Shown: positions 1 through 8,313 of the stretch, piece after piece
Layout: each line of letters begins with the position of its first letter
Position numbering within the stretch: position 1 is the first letter of the stretch
DNA from: Flavobacterium sp. J27
GTDB lineage: Bacteria; Bacteroidota; Bacteroidia; Flavobacteriales; Flavobacteriaceae
Assembly: GCF_004303025.1 (NCBI RefSeq)
Contig: NZ_PJQW01000002.1
Coordinates: forward strand, 344,667-408,666
Direction: 5' to 3'
Length of the DNA: 64,000 bases
Notes under the pieces: model-generated
Databases searched by the model: none
What the model was told of the DNA's origin: nothing
What the model saw: the letters and a program-made list of their open reading frames with translations, nothing else
Translations under genes and position numbers: made by a program

Positions 1-1
1 T

Positions 2-955
2 ATATTGAATATTTGTGAAGCGTTTCCAAATTATTCTCTACAACCAACAAAAGAGGATATTTTCACAGGAAGCCCGCCATTAGGTTTTACTTTTGGTTTA
101 GGTGGTTTGGTACTATTTCCTATGTATTTTGGAGCATCAACATTTTTAATTGAAAAACCAAGTCCTGACATATTATTGCAAGCCATCGAACAATTTAAAA
201 TTACCATTTGTTTTACAGCACCTACAGCTTGGCGAATCTTAACTAAAAAACTATCAGAATATGATGTTTCTAGCTTAAGAAGATGTGTTTCAGCTGGAGA
301 AACCTTACCTATTCAAGTTTGGGAAGATTGGTACGCTGCTACTGGATTGAAAATAATTGATGGTATAGGTGCTACAGAAATGCTTCATATTTTTATCTCT
401 TCCAATGAAGAAAATAGAATTCCTGGTGCAACAGGTTTACCAATTTTGGGATACGAAGCAAAAATAATTGATGAAAAAGGTAATGAACTACCTGCTAATC
501 AACCTGGCCGATTAGCTGTGAGAGGCATTACAGGATGTAAATATTTAAATCGGGAAGAAAAACAAAAAGCTTATGTTGTGGATGGTTGGAACATTACAGG
601 CGATATTTTTAAAAAGGATGAAAAAGGTTATTATTGGTTTGTAGCTCGAGGCGATGACATGATCATATCTTCTGGTTATAATATAGCAGCAATTGAAGTA
701 GAATCCGTACTTTTAACACATGAAGCGGTTTTAGAGTGTGCTGTTGTAGGACTACCTGATACCGAAAGAGGTATGCTGGTATGCGCCCACATTGTACTCA
801 AAAATAATTTTAAAGTATCAGATGAATTAGCAAAGGCTATTCAATTATGGTTCAAAGGAGTAGCTGCTCCTTATAAATACCCTAGAGTAATTCATTTTAG
901 GGAATGTTTACCCAAAACAGAAACGGGAAAAATACAACGATTTAAGTTGAAATGA
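2..955 (+). CDS. Aryl-CoA ligase (benzoate/2-aminobenzoate-CoA ligase type), 3-prime part
   Basis: The reading frame is already open at the window edge, so the N-terminal part lies outside. The visible part carries the adenylate-forming family signatures: a GATEM motif about one third in, a WNITGD motif, the RGDDMIISSGYNI hinge region, and the C-terminal PKTETGK with the catalytic lysine. The substrate-pocket region resembles benzoate- or aminobenzoate-CoA ligases, which activate an aromatic acid with ATP and CoA in the cytoplasm. It opens the gene string running to 6764, which holds a thioesterase and ring-cleavage-type enzymes, so an aromatic acid substrate fits. The exact substrate cannot be read from sequence. 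A TTG at position 5 could be mistaken for a start. Confidence 0.8.
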   Translation: MLNICEAFPNYSLQPTKEDIFTGSPPLGFTFGLGGLVLFPMYFGASTFLIEKPSPDILLQAIEQFKITICFTAPTAWRILTKKLSEYDVSSLRRCVSAGETLPIQVWEDWYAATGLKIIDGIGATEMLHIFISSNEENRIPGATGLPILGYEAKIIDEKGNELPANQPGRLAVRGITGCKYLNREEKQKAYVVDGWNITGDIFKKDEKGYYWFVARGDDMIISSGYNIAAIEVESVLLTHEAVLECAVVGLPDTERGMLVCAHIVLKNNFKVSDELAKAIQLWFKGVAAPYKYPRVIHFRECLPKTETGKIQRFKLK

Positions 956-996
956 ATTAGTTAATAGTAATTAATAAAGAGTGATTAGTGATTTTC

Positions 997-1030
997 TCAT
1001 TGTCATTCTGAACAAAATGAAGAATCTCAT
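997..1030. repeat. Degenerate REP-like intergenic repeat
   Basis: The gap between the ligase and the thioesterase holds GTCATTCTGAACAAAATGAA followed by GAATCTCAT. This resembles a dispersed intergenic repeat common in Bacteroidota genomes (recalled, not searched). It has weak self-complementarity (TTC/GAA). No function is claimed. Confidence 0.4.
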
Positions 1031-1042
1031 AATTTAGATGAA

Positions 1043-1468
1043 ATGAATAAACCCTTTATAAAACAAGAAAAAATACGCTTTAAGCATATCGATTATGCAG
1101 GAATTGTATTTTATCCCCGCTTTTTAGAAATGTTAAACGATTTAGTGGAAGATTGGTTTGAAGAAGCTTTAGAAAGACCTTTTTCAAAAATGCATGACAC
1201 CAATGGTATTCCTACGGTAGATTTAAAAGTGCAATTTAAAAATGCGGCACGATTAGGCGAAATTTTAAACAAAAAACTTTGGGTAAAGGAACTAAAATCA
1301 TCTTCGGTTAGTTGTGGTTTCCAATTTATCAACAACAAAGAACAACTTGTTTTAGAAGGAGAAGTTACTTTGGTAAACGTAACTATTTCAGAAGACAGAA
1401 ATAGCATAAAATCAGCTCCATTTAATGAAATTATAAAGCAAAAAATTAATAATTATATTATATCATGA
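1043..1468 (+). CDS. Hotdog-fold acyl-CoA thioesterase (4-hydroxybenzoyl-CoA thioesterase family)
   Basis: A 141-residue protein of normal length for a single hotdog domain. Residues about 14-27 read RFKHIDYAGIVFYP, the family active-site motif in which the aspartate is catalytic. It would hydrolyse an aryl- or acyl-CoA thioester in the cytoplasm. It follows the CoA ligase by 87 bp, and its stop overlaps the next gene's start (ATGA at 1465-1468), so it is translationally coupled into the operon. The pairing with a ligase suggests it releases the free acid after a CoA-dependent modification step whose enzyme is not in view. Confidence 0.85.
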   Translation: MNKPFIKQEKIRFKHIDYAGIVFYPRFLEMLNDLVEDWFEEALERPFSKMHDTNGIPTVDLKVQFKNAARLGEILNKKLWVKELKSSSVSCGFQFINNKEQLVLEGEVTLVNVTISEDRNSIKSAPFNEIIKQKINNYIIS

Positions 1469-1821
1469 GAATTTTAGTATTAATCGCTTTTTTCGCTTTC
1501 AATATAAGTTTTTCACAAGAATTACCAACTTATAAAAAAGTGTATCCTTACGATGTGTATCAAAAAGATTGGGCATTGGTAAAAACAATTACAAACACCT
1601 ATGGATTTATTGATAGAAATGGAAATGAATTAGTTTCTCCTATTTATTCTAAAATTTATCCTTTTAAAGAAGAGAAAGACAATAGAAAATATGCTCTAAT
1701 TAAAAATGTAGCAGGTGCTTATGGCTATCTAAACCAAAACGGAGAAGAAGTCATTAAAGCAATCTATTTTAAAAAAGAGGAAGCCAAACAAAAATTAAAT
1801 ATAATTTTAAATGATCTTTAA
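1465..1821 (+). CDS. Secreted WG-repeat protein
   Basis: 118 residues. Residues 1-17 form a clear signal peptide (hydrophobic run ending FNISFS, then QE). The rest contains two WG-type repeats (WALVKTITNTYGFIDRNGNE and YALIKNVAGAYGYLNQNGEE), each ending in the YGFIDxxG-like turn. Such repeats are short beta units with no catalytic role. It overlaps the thioesterase by 4 bp and the nitrilase by 11 bp, so it is co-transcribed with the catabolic genes although no enzymatic link is evident. It is short for the family and may be a fragment or a small periplasmic accessory. Confidence 0.65.
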   Translation: MRILVLIAFFAFNISFSQELPTYKKVYPYDVYQKDWALVKTITNTYGFIDRNGNELVSPIYSKIYPFKEEKDNRKYALIKNVAGAYGYLNQNGEEVIKAIYFKKEEAKQKLNIILNDL

Positions 1822-2791
1822 AAAATTTAAAGCAGCAACAGTACAAACGGCTCCTGTTTTTTTAGATGCTGAAAAAACAATAACAAAAGCGATTTCCTTT
1901 ATTAAGGAAGCTAGTAAAAATGGTGCCCAACTAATTGCTTTTCCTGAAGTGTTTATTGCTGGTTATCCTTATTGGAATTGGATTATGACACCTGTTCAAG
2001 GAAGTGAATGGTATGAAAAATTATATAAAACTTCAGTAAAGACTGAAGACGAAACGATGAAACCTTTATTTCAGGCAGCTAAAGACTATAATATTCACAT
2101 CGTGATTGGACTAAATGAACGTGGTGATTCTTTTGGCGAAATTTACAATACTAACATTATTATTGACAACCAAGGTAAGCTCATTGGTAAACACCGAAAA
2201 TTAGTACCTACATGGGCTGAAAAATTAACATGGACTTCTGGTGATGGTTCTTCTTTAAAAGTATATGATACAGAAGTAGGTCCTCTAGGTACACTAGCTT
2301 GTGGAGAAAACACTAATACGTTAGCGCGTTTTACACTTTTAGCACAAGGTGAATTAGTTCATATTGCTAATTATATTTCTTTGCCAGTTGCTCCACCAGA
2401 TTATAATATGGCAGAAGCAATTAAAATAAGAGCAGCAGCACATTCATTTGAAGGAAAACTATTCACTATTGTATCTTGTTCCACAATTTCTGAAGAAATT
2501 AAAGAAGTCTTACGTAAAGAAGTGCCCAATGTAGACGAAGTTTTAACACGAAAAAATTCGGCTTTCTCTGGTTTTATTGGTCCGAATGGTGCTGTAATTG
2601 GCGAACCTTTAATTGATGATGAAGGTATTATTTATGCCGAAATTGATTTGTCAAAATGTATACAGCCAAAACAGATGCATGACATTCTAGGACACTATAA
2701 TCGATTTGATATTTTTGATTTACGAGTAAATACGGCACCTACAAAAAAAATTACATTCATTAATGAAGCTAATGAATTTTATAAAAAATGA
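1811..2791 (+). CDS. Nitrilase/amidase superfamily hydrolase
   Basis: 326 residues, normal for a nitrilase-branch carbon-nitrogen hydrolase. The catalytic triad is visible: Glu46 in AFPEVFI, Lys130 in KHRKLVPT and Cys164 in LACGENTN. The WAEKLTW segment and the CGEN form fit aliphatic or aromatic nitrilases rather than beta-ureidopropionases, but an amide substrate cannot be excluded. It would hydrolyse a nitrile or amide to a carboxylate. In this operon, beside a ring-cleaving dioxygenase and a maleate-isomerase-like enzyme, a role on an amino-substituted ring-cleavage product is an inference worth testing. Confidence 0.85.
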   Translation: MIFKKFKAATVQTAPVFLDAEKTITKAISFIKEASKNGAQLIAFPEVFIAGYPYWNWIMTPVQGSEWYEKLYKTSVKTEDETMKPLFQAAKDYNIHIVIGLNERGDSFGEIYNTNIIIDNQGKLIGKHRKLVPTWAEKLTWTSGDGSSLKVYDTEVGPLGTLACGENTNTLARFTLLAQGELVHIANYISLPVAPPDYNMAEAIKIRAAAHSFEGKLFTIVSCSTISEEIKEVLRKEVPNVDEVLTRKNSAFSGFIGPNGAVIGEPLIDDEGIIYAEIDLSKCIQPKQMHDILGHYNRFDIFDLRVNTAPTKKITFINEANEFYKK

Positions 2792-3264
2792 AAAAACGAG
2801 GAGCTGTAAACGCAATTTTAATCGTTTATAAAAATACTATTGAATCATTAATCAGAACAATAACTGAAATCACTGAAAAAGAACTAATTCAGATTATTAA
2901 TAACAACCAAAAAGATGAAGATTGTTGTTCTATTCAGAATATTTTAGCTCATGTGGTAAGTTCTGGTTATAGTTATCTTAATTATATTCAAGTGTATCGA
3001 AAGGTTCCTTTTCTAAAACCAGAACGAATGATTCGCTCTTCTATTCAAGCATATCGTGAAGATTTGCATGAATTAATAACACAAACAGAAATCGTATTTG
3101 AAGAAATTTATGACAGAGATTTAGAACGATTTGAAGAAAATGAAAAAATACATACTAATTGGAAACAATATTATGATATAGAACAAATGATGGAACATGC
3201 TATTGTACATGTGATGAGACACGAACTTCAAATTAAAAATATTTTAAAAAATAATTTTAAATAA
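2788..3264 (+). CDS. DinB-fold putative metalloenzyme
   Basis: 158 residues forming a four-helix bundle pattern. The DinB metal triad is present: a histidine in ILAHVVSSG (about residue 55) and the HVMRH pair near the C-terminus, an HxxxH arrangement. DinB-fold proteins include thiol-dependent isomerases such as mycothiol-dependent maleylpyruvate isomerase, and many family members of unknown role. Its start overlaps the nitrilase stop (ATGA at 2788-2791), and it lies just before the ring-cleavage dioxygenase. That position makes an isomerase or thiol-transferase step on the cleavage product plausible, but this is inference. Confidence 0.7.
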   Translation: MKKRGAVNAILIVYKNTIESLIRTITEITEKELIQIINNNQKDEDCCSIQNILAHVVSSGYSYLNYIQVYRKVPFLKPERMIRSSIQAYREDLHELITQTEIVFEEIYDRDLERFEENEKIHTNWKQYYDIEQMMEHAIVHVMRHELQIKNILKNNFK

Positions 3265-3270
3265 AAAATT

Positions 3271-4380
3271 ATGAACGAAAACCATTCAGACGATCAATAT
3301 GGTCGTGCAAGAGTACAAGACTCACCCGAATTAATGGCTTATTACAAAAAGCTTGAAAATCTTGGTGCTGGTGCTTTATGGACCGTTGCCAATGATATTG
3401 AACCTTGGGAACCTAAATCGAATTCGGTTCCTATGCTTTGGAAATATGATGATTTACGAGAATTAGTACTACAATCCTCAGAATTGGTTACCCCTGAACA
3501 AGCTGGAAGACGTGTGGTATATTTAGTGAATGACAAAAGAAAAGACGTTTCTGCAGCAGTAGGTTGGCTGTACACTGGAATTCAAGTTACGAAACCTGGT
3601 GAGTTTACATCTGCTCATAAACACAAAGCTTCTGCCCTACGCTTTATTATGGAAGGAGAAGGTGGTTATACCGTTGTAGATGGCAATAAAATTACTTTTG
3701 AAGTTAACGATTTTGTTATTACACCTAATTCGACTTGGCATGAACATGGTGTAAATGCCAATGGAAAGACTTGTATTTGGCAAGACGGTTTAGATATTCC
3801 CTTAGTGAATGCTTTAGAAGCAAACGATTATGCTGTTTTTGATGGCAAACAACCTTTGGATGTACCTTTAAATTATTCACCCATAAATTATGGTACTGCG
3901 GGTATCATTCCAGCTGATAAAGTTTGGAACAAACCCTATTCTCCTTTATTCAAATTTTCTTGGTCTAAAGTCTATCCTGCTTTGGTTGAAGCTTCAAAAA
4001 GCAATATAATAAATCCTTTTGATGGTATTTTTATGCAATATTCTAATCCTTTAACAGGCGGACATGTTATGCAAACTATGGGTGCAGCCATGCAATTATT
4101 ACCTGCTGGATTTAAAGGAAAAGCACACAAGCATACGGGTTCATTTGTGTACCAATGTGCCAAAGGAAAAGGATATACCATAATTGATGGCAAACGATTT
4201 GACTGGAAAGAGAGAGATATATTCTGTGTTCCAAGTTGGGCATGGCATGAACATCATAATCTATCGGAAACAGAAGATGCTTGTTTGTTCAACTTCAATG
4301 ATTTACCTGTCATTGAAAAACTAGGTCTTTATCAAGGCAAAGAATATTTAGAAAATAACGGACATCAACAATTGCAATAA
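3271..4380 (+). CDS. Gentisate 1,2-dioxygenase-like double-cupin dioxygenase
   Basis: 369 residues with two cupin domains, the family's usual size. The first domain has HKHKASALRFIMEG followed by TWHEHGVN, giving the His-His-His iron site. The second repeats HKHTGSFVYQ and WHEHHN. Family members cleave gentisate, salicylate or 5-substituted aminobenzoates between adjacent ring carbons using Fe(II) and O2. The neighbours (FAH hydrolase, maleate-isomerase-like protein) are what a gentisate-type pathway needs. With a CoA ligase and a nitrilase-family hydrolase upstream, an aminated or CoA-derived ring substrate is possible. Confidence 0.85.
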   Translation: MNENHSDDQYGRARVQDSPELMAYYKKLENLGAGALWTVANDIEPWEPKSNSVPMLWKYDDLRELVLQSSELVTPEQAGRRVVYLVNDKRKDVSAAVGWLYTGIQVTKPGEFTSAHKHKASALRFIMEGEGGYTVVDGNKITFEVNDFVITPNSTWHEHGVNANGKTCIWQDGLDIPLVNALEANDYAVFDGKQPLDVPLNYSPINYGTAGIIPADKVWNKPYSPLFKFSWSKVYPALVEASKSNIINPFDGIFMQYSNPLTGGHVMQTMGAAMQLLPAGFKGKAHKHTGSFVYQCAKGKGYTIIDGKRFDWKERDIFCVPSWAWHEHHNLSETEDACLFNFNDLPVIEKLGLYQGKEYLENNGHQQLQ

Positions 4381-4414
4381 CAATTTCAATAGAAAAAATC
4401 AATTTAAATAAATA

Positions 4415-4443
4415 ACATTGTGCTCCCAAGCGCAGTCGAAGGA
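4415..4443. repeat. Degenerate REP-like intergenic repeat
   Basis: Between the dioxygenase and the FAH hydrolase lies GTGCTCCCAAGCGCAGTCGA followed by AGG. It resembles a dispersed Bacteroidota intergenic repeat of the form GAGCGCAGTCGAAGG (recalled). It sits within an otherwise tight operon. Confidence 0.35.
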
Positions 4444-4457
4444 AAAAATTAATAAAA

Positions 4458-5369
4458 ATGAAACTACTTACCTACCAAACCAAAGATTCAGAACCAAGAT
4501 TAGGCTTCTTACATGATAATTTAGTGGTTGATATGGAAGATTTTGGGAACATTTCCAATTTTCCATTACCAGACAATATGCTCGATTTAATCGATTTAGG
4601 TTTTGAAGTCATTTCGGAAATTACCGACCTAATTGCAGAAACTAGAGCTGTCGATTTTGAAGAAATTAGTTTACCAGCAAATGAAGTTACTTTCTTAGCT
4701 CCTATACCAAAACCTCGTAAAAATATTATCGGTATTGGTTTAAATTATACAGAACATGTAGCAGAAAGCGCACGAACTTTAGATACTTCAAAAGAATTAC
4801 CACAACAACCCGTTATTTTTTCAAAACCACCGACTACAGTAACGGCTACAAATACAAATGTCTTACTGAATAGAAAATTAACCAATCAATTGGATTGGGA
4901 AGTGGAATTAGCAGTTGTTATAGGAAAAAAAGGAAAATATGTTCCAAAATCTAATGCTTTAGATTATGTTTTTGGATATACTATAATTAACGATATTTCT
5001 GCTAGAGATTGTCGTCGTTCTGGGCAATGGATCGTTTCTAAAGGGCAAGATACTTTTGCTCCCATGGGACCTATTTTGGTTACCAAAGACGAAATTGAAA
5101 ATCCCCACAATCTAAATCTGTCTTTAACCGTTAATAATGTAGAAAAGCAAAATTCTAATACTAAATTTATGTTATTTAATATCAATGACTTAATTGAAGA
5201 TTTGAGTACTGTTTTTACATTAGAATCTGGTGATATTATAGCAACAGGAACACCAGCTGGCGTGGGCGCAGGAAGAACACCACAAGAATGGTTACAAGAT
5301 GGTGATGTTGTAAAATGTATGGTTGAAAAAATTGGATTTATAGAAAACACAGTAAAAGAAATAGAATAA
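4458..5369 (+). CDS. Fumarylacetoacetate hydrolase family enzyme (maleyl/fumarylpyruvate hydrolase-like)
   Basis: 303 residues: a small N-terminal domain, then the FAH catalytic domain from about residue 90. Metal ligands are visible as the ExE in DWEVELAVVIG and the aspartate in NDISARD. The family glycine-rich turn reads TGTPAGVGAG. FAH enzymes cleave carbon-carbon bonds of diketo acids using Mg or Ca. Directly downstream of a gentisate-type dioxygenase the natural substrate would be maleylpyruvate or fumarylpyruvate, or an amino analogue. Because a maleate-isomerase-like gene follows, direct hydrolysis to maleate plus pyruvate is the more economical reading. Confidence 0.85.
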   Translation: MKLLTYQTKDSEPRLGFLHDNLVVDMEDFGNISNFPLPDNMLDLIDLGFEVISEITDLIAETRAVDFEEISLPANEVTFLAPIPKPRKNIIGIGLNYTEHVAESARTLDTSKELPQQPVIFSKPPTTVTATNTNVLLNRKLTNQLDWEVELAVVIGKKGKYVPKSNALDYVFGYTIINDISARDCRRSGQWIVSKGQDTFAPMGPILVTKDEIENPHNLNLSLTVNNVEKQNSNTKFMLFNINDLIEDLSTVFTLESGDIIATGTPAGVGAGRTPQEWLQDGDVVKCMVEKIGFIENTVKEIE

Positions 5370-5377
5370 AATTAATT

Positions 5378-6010
5378 ATGAATAAATCACAAAAAGCAAT
5401 TGAAGTATTTAACAGCTATGCAAATCTTTATGAAGAACGATTCATGAATTTCGATTTGTATAATGATACTTTTGATTTATTTTGTGAATCTATTGGAAAG
5501 AAAAATCCAAAAATTTTAGAATTGGCCTGTGGACCAGGTAATATTACTAAATATCTTTTAGAAAAACGACCTGACTTTATCTTTTTAGGTACCGATTTAG
5601 CTCCAAATATGATTAAATTAGCGCAAAAGAATAACCCTTCTGCCGATTTTCAATTGTTAGATTGCAGACATTTTTTACAATTGAATAAAAAATTTGATGG
5701 TATAATGTGTGGCTTTGGATTACCCTATCTTTCAGAAAGTGATTCTGTCCAACTAATTAAAGATGCATCCATTTGTCTCCATCAAAATGGAATCTTATAT
5801 TTAAGTACAATGGAAGAAAATGAGGATAGAAAATCGGGATATAAAAAAGGAAGTACAGGAGACGAAATCTATATTTATTACCATCAAGAGACTTATTTAA
5901 TTAAAGCTTTGCATAAATCGGGATTTAAAATTATTTCAGAAATTCGTAAAAATTTCCCTGAAAAAGATGGAACTTATACTACAGATTTAATATTAATTGC
6001 ACAAAAATAA
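5378..6010 (+). CDS. Class I SAM-dependent methyltransferase
   Basis: 210 residues. The SAM-binding motif I reads ILELACGPGNITKYL (about residues 47-61), the acidic loop is GTDLAPNMIKLA, and motif IV is GIMCGFGLPYL. It is a standalone small-molecule-type methyltransferase. It lies 8 bp after the FAH gene and 1 bp before the maleate-isomerase-like gene, so it is part of the operon. Its substrate is unknown, and no methylation step is required by the canonical gentisate route. Confidence 0.75.
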   Translation: MNKSQKAIEVFNSYANLYEERFMNFDLYNDTFDLFCESIGKKNPKILELACGPGNITKYLLEKRPDFIFLGTDLAPNMIKLAQKNNPSADFQLLDCRHFLQLNKKFDGIMCGFGLPYLSESDSVQLIKDASICLHQNGILYLSTMEENEDRKSGYKKGSTGDEIYIYYHQETYLIKALHKSGFKIISEIRKNFPEKDGTYTTDLILIAQK

Positions 6011-6011
6011 A

Positions 6012-6764
6012 ATGATTAAGAAATATAAAATAGGACAAATTGTTCCTTCATCAAATATTACAATGGAAACGGAAATACCAGCTATTTTTCGTTCCAGAGA
6101 AACTATTTTACCTGAACGTTTTACTTTTCATAGCAGCAGAATGCGTATGAAAAAGGTTACTAAAGAAGAACTGGAAGCTATGGATAAAATGAGTTTAAAG
6201 TGCGCTCAAGAATTGTCCGATGCTCATGTAGATGTTATGGGATATGCTTGCTTAGTAGCTATAATGAGTATGGGAAGAGGCTATCATTGCGTCTCAGAAG
6301 TTAATTTACATCAAGAAACGGTTGCTAATGACTTCCCTACTCCTATTGTAACTTCTGCGGGTGCTTTAATTAATGGTTTAAAGGTTTTAGGTGCGAAACA
6401 AATTTCGATTATTACACCTTATATGCGGCCATTAACAGACAAAGTAGTCGATTACATTGAACATCAAGGTATTAAAGTAAAAGAAAGCATTGCTTTGGAA
6501 ATTCCTGATAACTTAGAAGTGGCAGCTCAAGATCCAATGAATCTCTTGCAAATTTACAAGCAATTGGATTTAACAGATGTAGATGTTTTAGTAGCTTCTG
6601 CCTGTGTACAAATGCCTTCTTTGGAAGCGATTGATTTAATTCAGAAAGAATGTGGTATTCCTGTTACCTCTGCAGCAGTTTGTACTACTTATGAAATGAT
6701 GAAAAAATTAAATATTGAAGCCAAATCAGCTATTGGTGGCCAATTATTAAACGGAAATTATTAA
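6012..6764 (+). CDS. Maleate cis-trans isomerase-like (Asp/Glu racemase superfamily)
   Basis: 250 residues from the ATG at 6012, chosen because the protein then begins MIKKYKIGQIVPSSN, typical for the family; a TTG at 5997 inside the preceding gene is unlikely. Two conserved cysteine contexts are present: GYACLVAIMSMG (about residue 78) and SACVQMP (about residue 197). These match the two catalytic cysteines of maleate isomerase and arylmalonate decarboxylase. Maleate isomerase converts maleate to fumarate, which would feed the TCA cycle. As the last gene of the catabolic operon this fits a final step. Confidence 0.8.
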   Translation: MIKKYKIGQIVPSSNITMETEIPAIFRSRETILPERFTFHSSRMRMKKVTKEELEAMDKMSLKCAQELSDAHVDVMGYACLVAIMSMGRGYHCVSEVNLHQETVANDFPTPIVTSAGALINGLKVLGAKQISIITPYMRPLTDKVVDYIEHQGIKVKESIALEIPDNLEVAAQDPMNLLQIYKQLDLTDVDVLVASACVQMPSLEAIDLIQKECGIPVTSAAVCTTYEMMKKLNIEAKSAIGGQLLNGNY

Positions 6765-6777
6765 ATTTTATAAAAAT

Positions 6778-6836
6778 CGGAATTAGCTTTTAATATGCTA
6801 TTTTTCTTTTGCAATCGATGCATAAAGCTAATTCCG
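6778..6836. terminator. Long inverted repeat between convergent genes
   Basis: Arms CGGAATTAGCTTT and AAAGCTAATTCCG are perfectly complementary over 13 bp and enclose about 33 bp. They sit between the convergent ends of the catabolic operon and the GlxA-type regulator. There is no strong T-run directly after either arm, so it may act as a bidirectional RNA end or an RNase barrier rather than a classical terminator. Confidence 0.5.
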
Positions 6837-6879
6837 TATTATCTGTGAATATTATACAAAAAGAATATTATTAGAGTAT

Positions 6880-7848
6880 TTAATTCAAATTATATTTCTT
6901 TTTATAATCCATGGGCGACATAGACGTATATTTTTTAAAAATTTCTCGAAATGATTTGCTATCAGTATATCCTACTTCATACATGACTTCATTAATGGTT
7001 TTTAATCCATTTTCTAAAGCTTTCTTTGCGGCCTCAATTTTAACACGTTGCACATACTCTATTATCGTGTTGTTGGTCGCTTTTTTAAAACGTCTCTCTA
7101 ATGTTCTTCGAGTTAAATTACTAAAGGTAGCCAACTCTTCAATGCTCATTTTTCTATCAAACTCAGATTCAATATAATCCTGAATTCTTAAAATATCTGG
7201 ATCGTTATGGGAACGTTGTCCTTTAAAAATAGTAAATGCATTCTGACTTCTTCGATTAATATCTAAAAGAAAGAATTTTGAGATTAAAACAGCTGTTTCT
7301 TTATCGGTATATTTTTCTACTAAATGCAATAATAAATTCCAATAAGAAGTAGCTCCACCACTAGTATATAATCCTTTTTCTTCAGTTATAATTAAATCAT
7401 TAACGACATTCACTTCAGGAAAAAATTGTTGCAATGTTTCTACGTACATCCAATGCGTAGAACAGGATTTATCATTTAGCAATCCAGTTTTAGCTAAAAC
7501 AAAAGCCCCAATGCACAAACTAGCAATTTCTGCTCCTTTTTCATATTCCTGAACTAACCAAGGTATCAATTTTTCATTTTGTGCTAGAGCATCAGCCACA
7601 TTCTGACCAATAGGTGGTACAATTATTAAATCGGATTGCGGTTTATCATCTAAAACAAAATCGGTATGTATCGCAACTGTGCCATGATTTAAAAGAACAG
7701 TCTTCGTTTCACCAACTAACTGTATTTTAAAAGGAATTTCTTTTCCATCTTTTATAAAAAACTGATTAATAGATGTAAAAAGATATTGTGAATCAACTAT
7801 AGCAGCTGTAACAGCAGTTTTAGGAACTAAAATACTTATTGTTTTCAT
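6880..7848 (-). CDS. GlxA-family transcriptional regulator (DJ-1/PfpI plus AraC HTH)
   Basis: 322 residues from the ATG at 7848 (MKTISILVPK); an in-frame ATG at 7869 adds seven unlikely residues. Residues about 1-180 are a DJ-1/PfpI-like domain with the elbow ASLCIGAFVLAKTGLL. Residues about 220-320 form the double helix-turn-helix AraC DNA-binding domain ending in GYTDSKSFREIFKKYTSMSP. It is divergent from the 7972-11765 cluster. The intergenic region holds a pair of 22-bp-spaced direct repeats, the geometry expected for an AraC-type protein, so it likely controls that cluster. The inducer is unknown. Confidence 0.85.
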   Translation of the reverse strand: MKTISILVPKTAVTAAIVDSQYLFTSINQFFIKDGKEIPFKIQLVGETKTVLLNHGTVAIHTDFVLDDKPQSDLIIVPPIGQNVADALAQNEKLIPWLVQEYEKGAEIASLCIGAFVLAKTGLLNDKSCSTHWMYVETLQQFFPEVNVVNDLIITEEKGLYTSGGATSYWNLLLHLVEKYTDKETAVLISKFFLLDINRRSQNAFTIFKGQRSHNDPDILRIQDYIESEFDRKMSIEELATFSNLTRRTLERRFKKATNNTIIEYVQRVKIEAAKKALENGLKTINEVMYEVGYTDSKSFREIFKKYTSMSPMDYKKKYNLN

Positions 7849-7880
7849 GATTTGTTTGTTGGTAAACAAATATAAAAACT

Positions 7881-7915
7881 ATTGTCGCAATTAACCAATG
7901 GTATTGTCATAATTA
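7881..7915. promoter_or_regulatory. Candidate AraC-type operator: two direct repeats, 22-bp period
   Basis: ATTGTCGCAATTA at 7881 and ATTGTCATAATTA at 7903 repeat with an exact 22-bp period in the gap between the GlxA/AraC regulator and the divergent cluster. The second repeat ends 28 bp before the -7 box at 7943. Same-face direct repeats about two turns apart are typical AraC-family sites. Confidence 0.6.
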
Positions 7916-7942
7916 CACCTTTTTTAGTATAACAGAACTCAT

Positions 7943-7950
7943 TAATTTTG
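7943..7950 (+). promoter_or_regulatory. Bacteroidota -7 box TAATTTTG
   Basis: TAATTTTG matches the TAnnTTTG consensus of the Bacteroidota primary sigma factor and lies 22 bp upstream of the ATG at 7972. It is the likely promoter of the DoxX-to-MmcQ cluster. Confidence 0.6.
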
Positions 7951-7971
7951 GAATATTGAAAGCAACTAAAA

Positions 7972-8286
7972 ATGGAATACTTTAATTTACAAACAGATAG
8001 CAATGCCTTTTGCGTAACTGCGAACACTTTTCCTGATGGCGTTTTAGAAGCCCATCAAGAGCTACATTCCTTTGTAACCTATAATTCCAATAGGAGTTAT
8101 TTTGGTCTCTCTTATATCAATTCAAAAGGGGGTATTACTTATAAAGCAGTAGCAACAAAACTATTTCCGAATGAAAAAAACGAACATAAAATGGAACACA
8201 TTACGCTTAAAAAGGGAACCTATCGTTGTAAAAAGGTAAATAATTTTAAAATTCTTTTTTTGAATTCCAATGAATTATCATTCTAA
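7972..8286 (+). CDS. Hypothetical protein, first gene of the GlxA-linked cluster
   Basis: 104 residues with no recognised family. It is predicted soluble, with no signal peptide or membrane segment; composition is mixed alpha/beta with aromatic strands (FGLSYINSKGGITYKAV). It begins 22 bp after a good -7 box and is followed by the DoxX-like gene, so it is probably expressed. A truncated GyrI-like effector-binding domain is a possibility but not supported by a clear motif. Confidence 0.55.
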   Translation: MEYFNLQTDSNAFCVTANTFPDGVLEAHQELHSFVTYNSNRSYFGLSYINSKGGITYKAVATKLFPNEKNEHKMEHITLKKGTYRCKKVNNFKILFLNSNELSF

Positions 8287-8313
8287 AATTACCTAACAAA
8301 AAATACATTTCAC

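Noticed and set aside
7845-8027. Minus-strand frame across the GlxA promoter region
   Set aside because: It overlaps the operator, the -7 box and the start of the 7972 gene; no family features.
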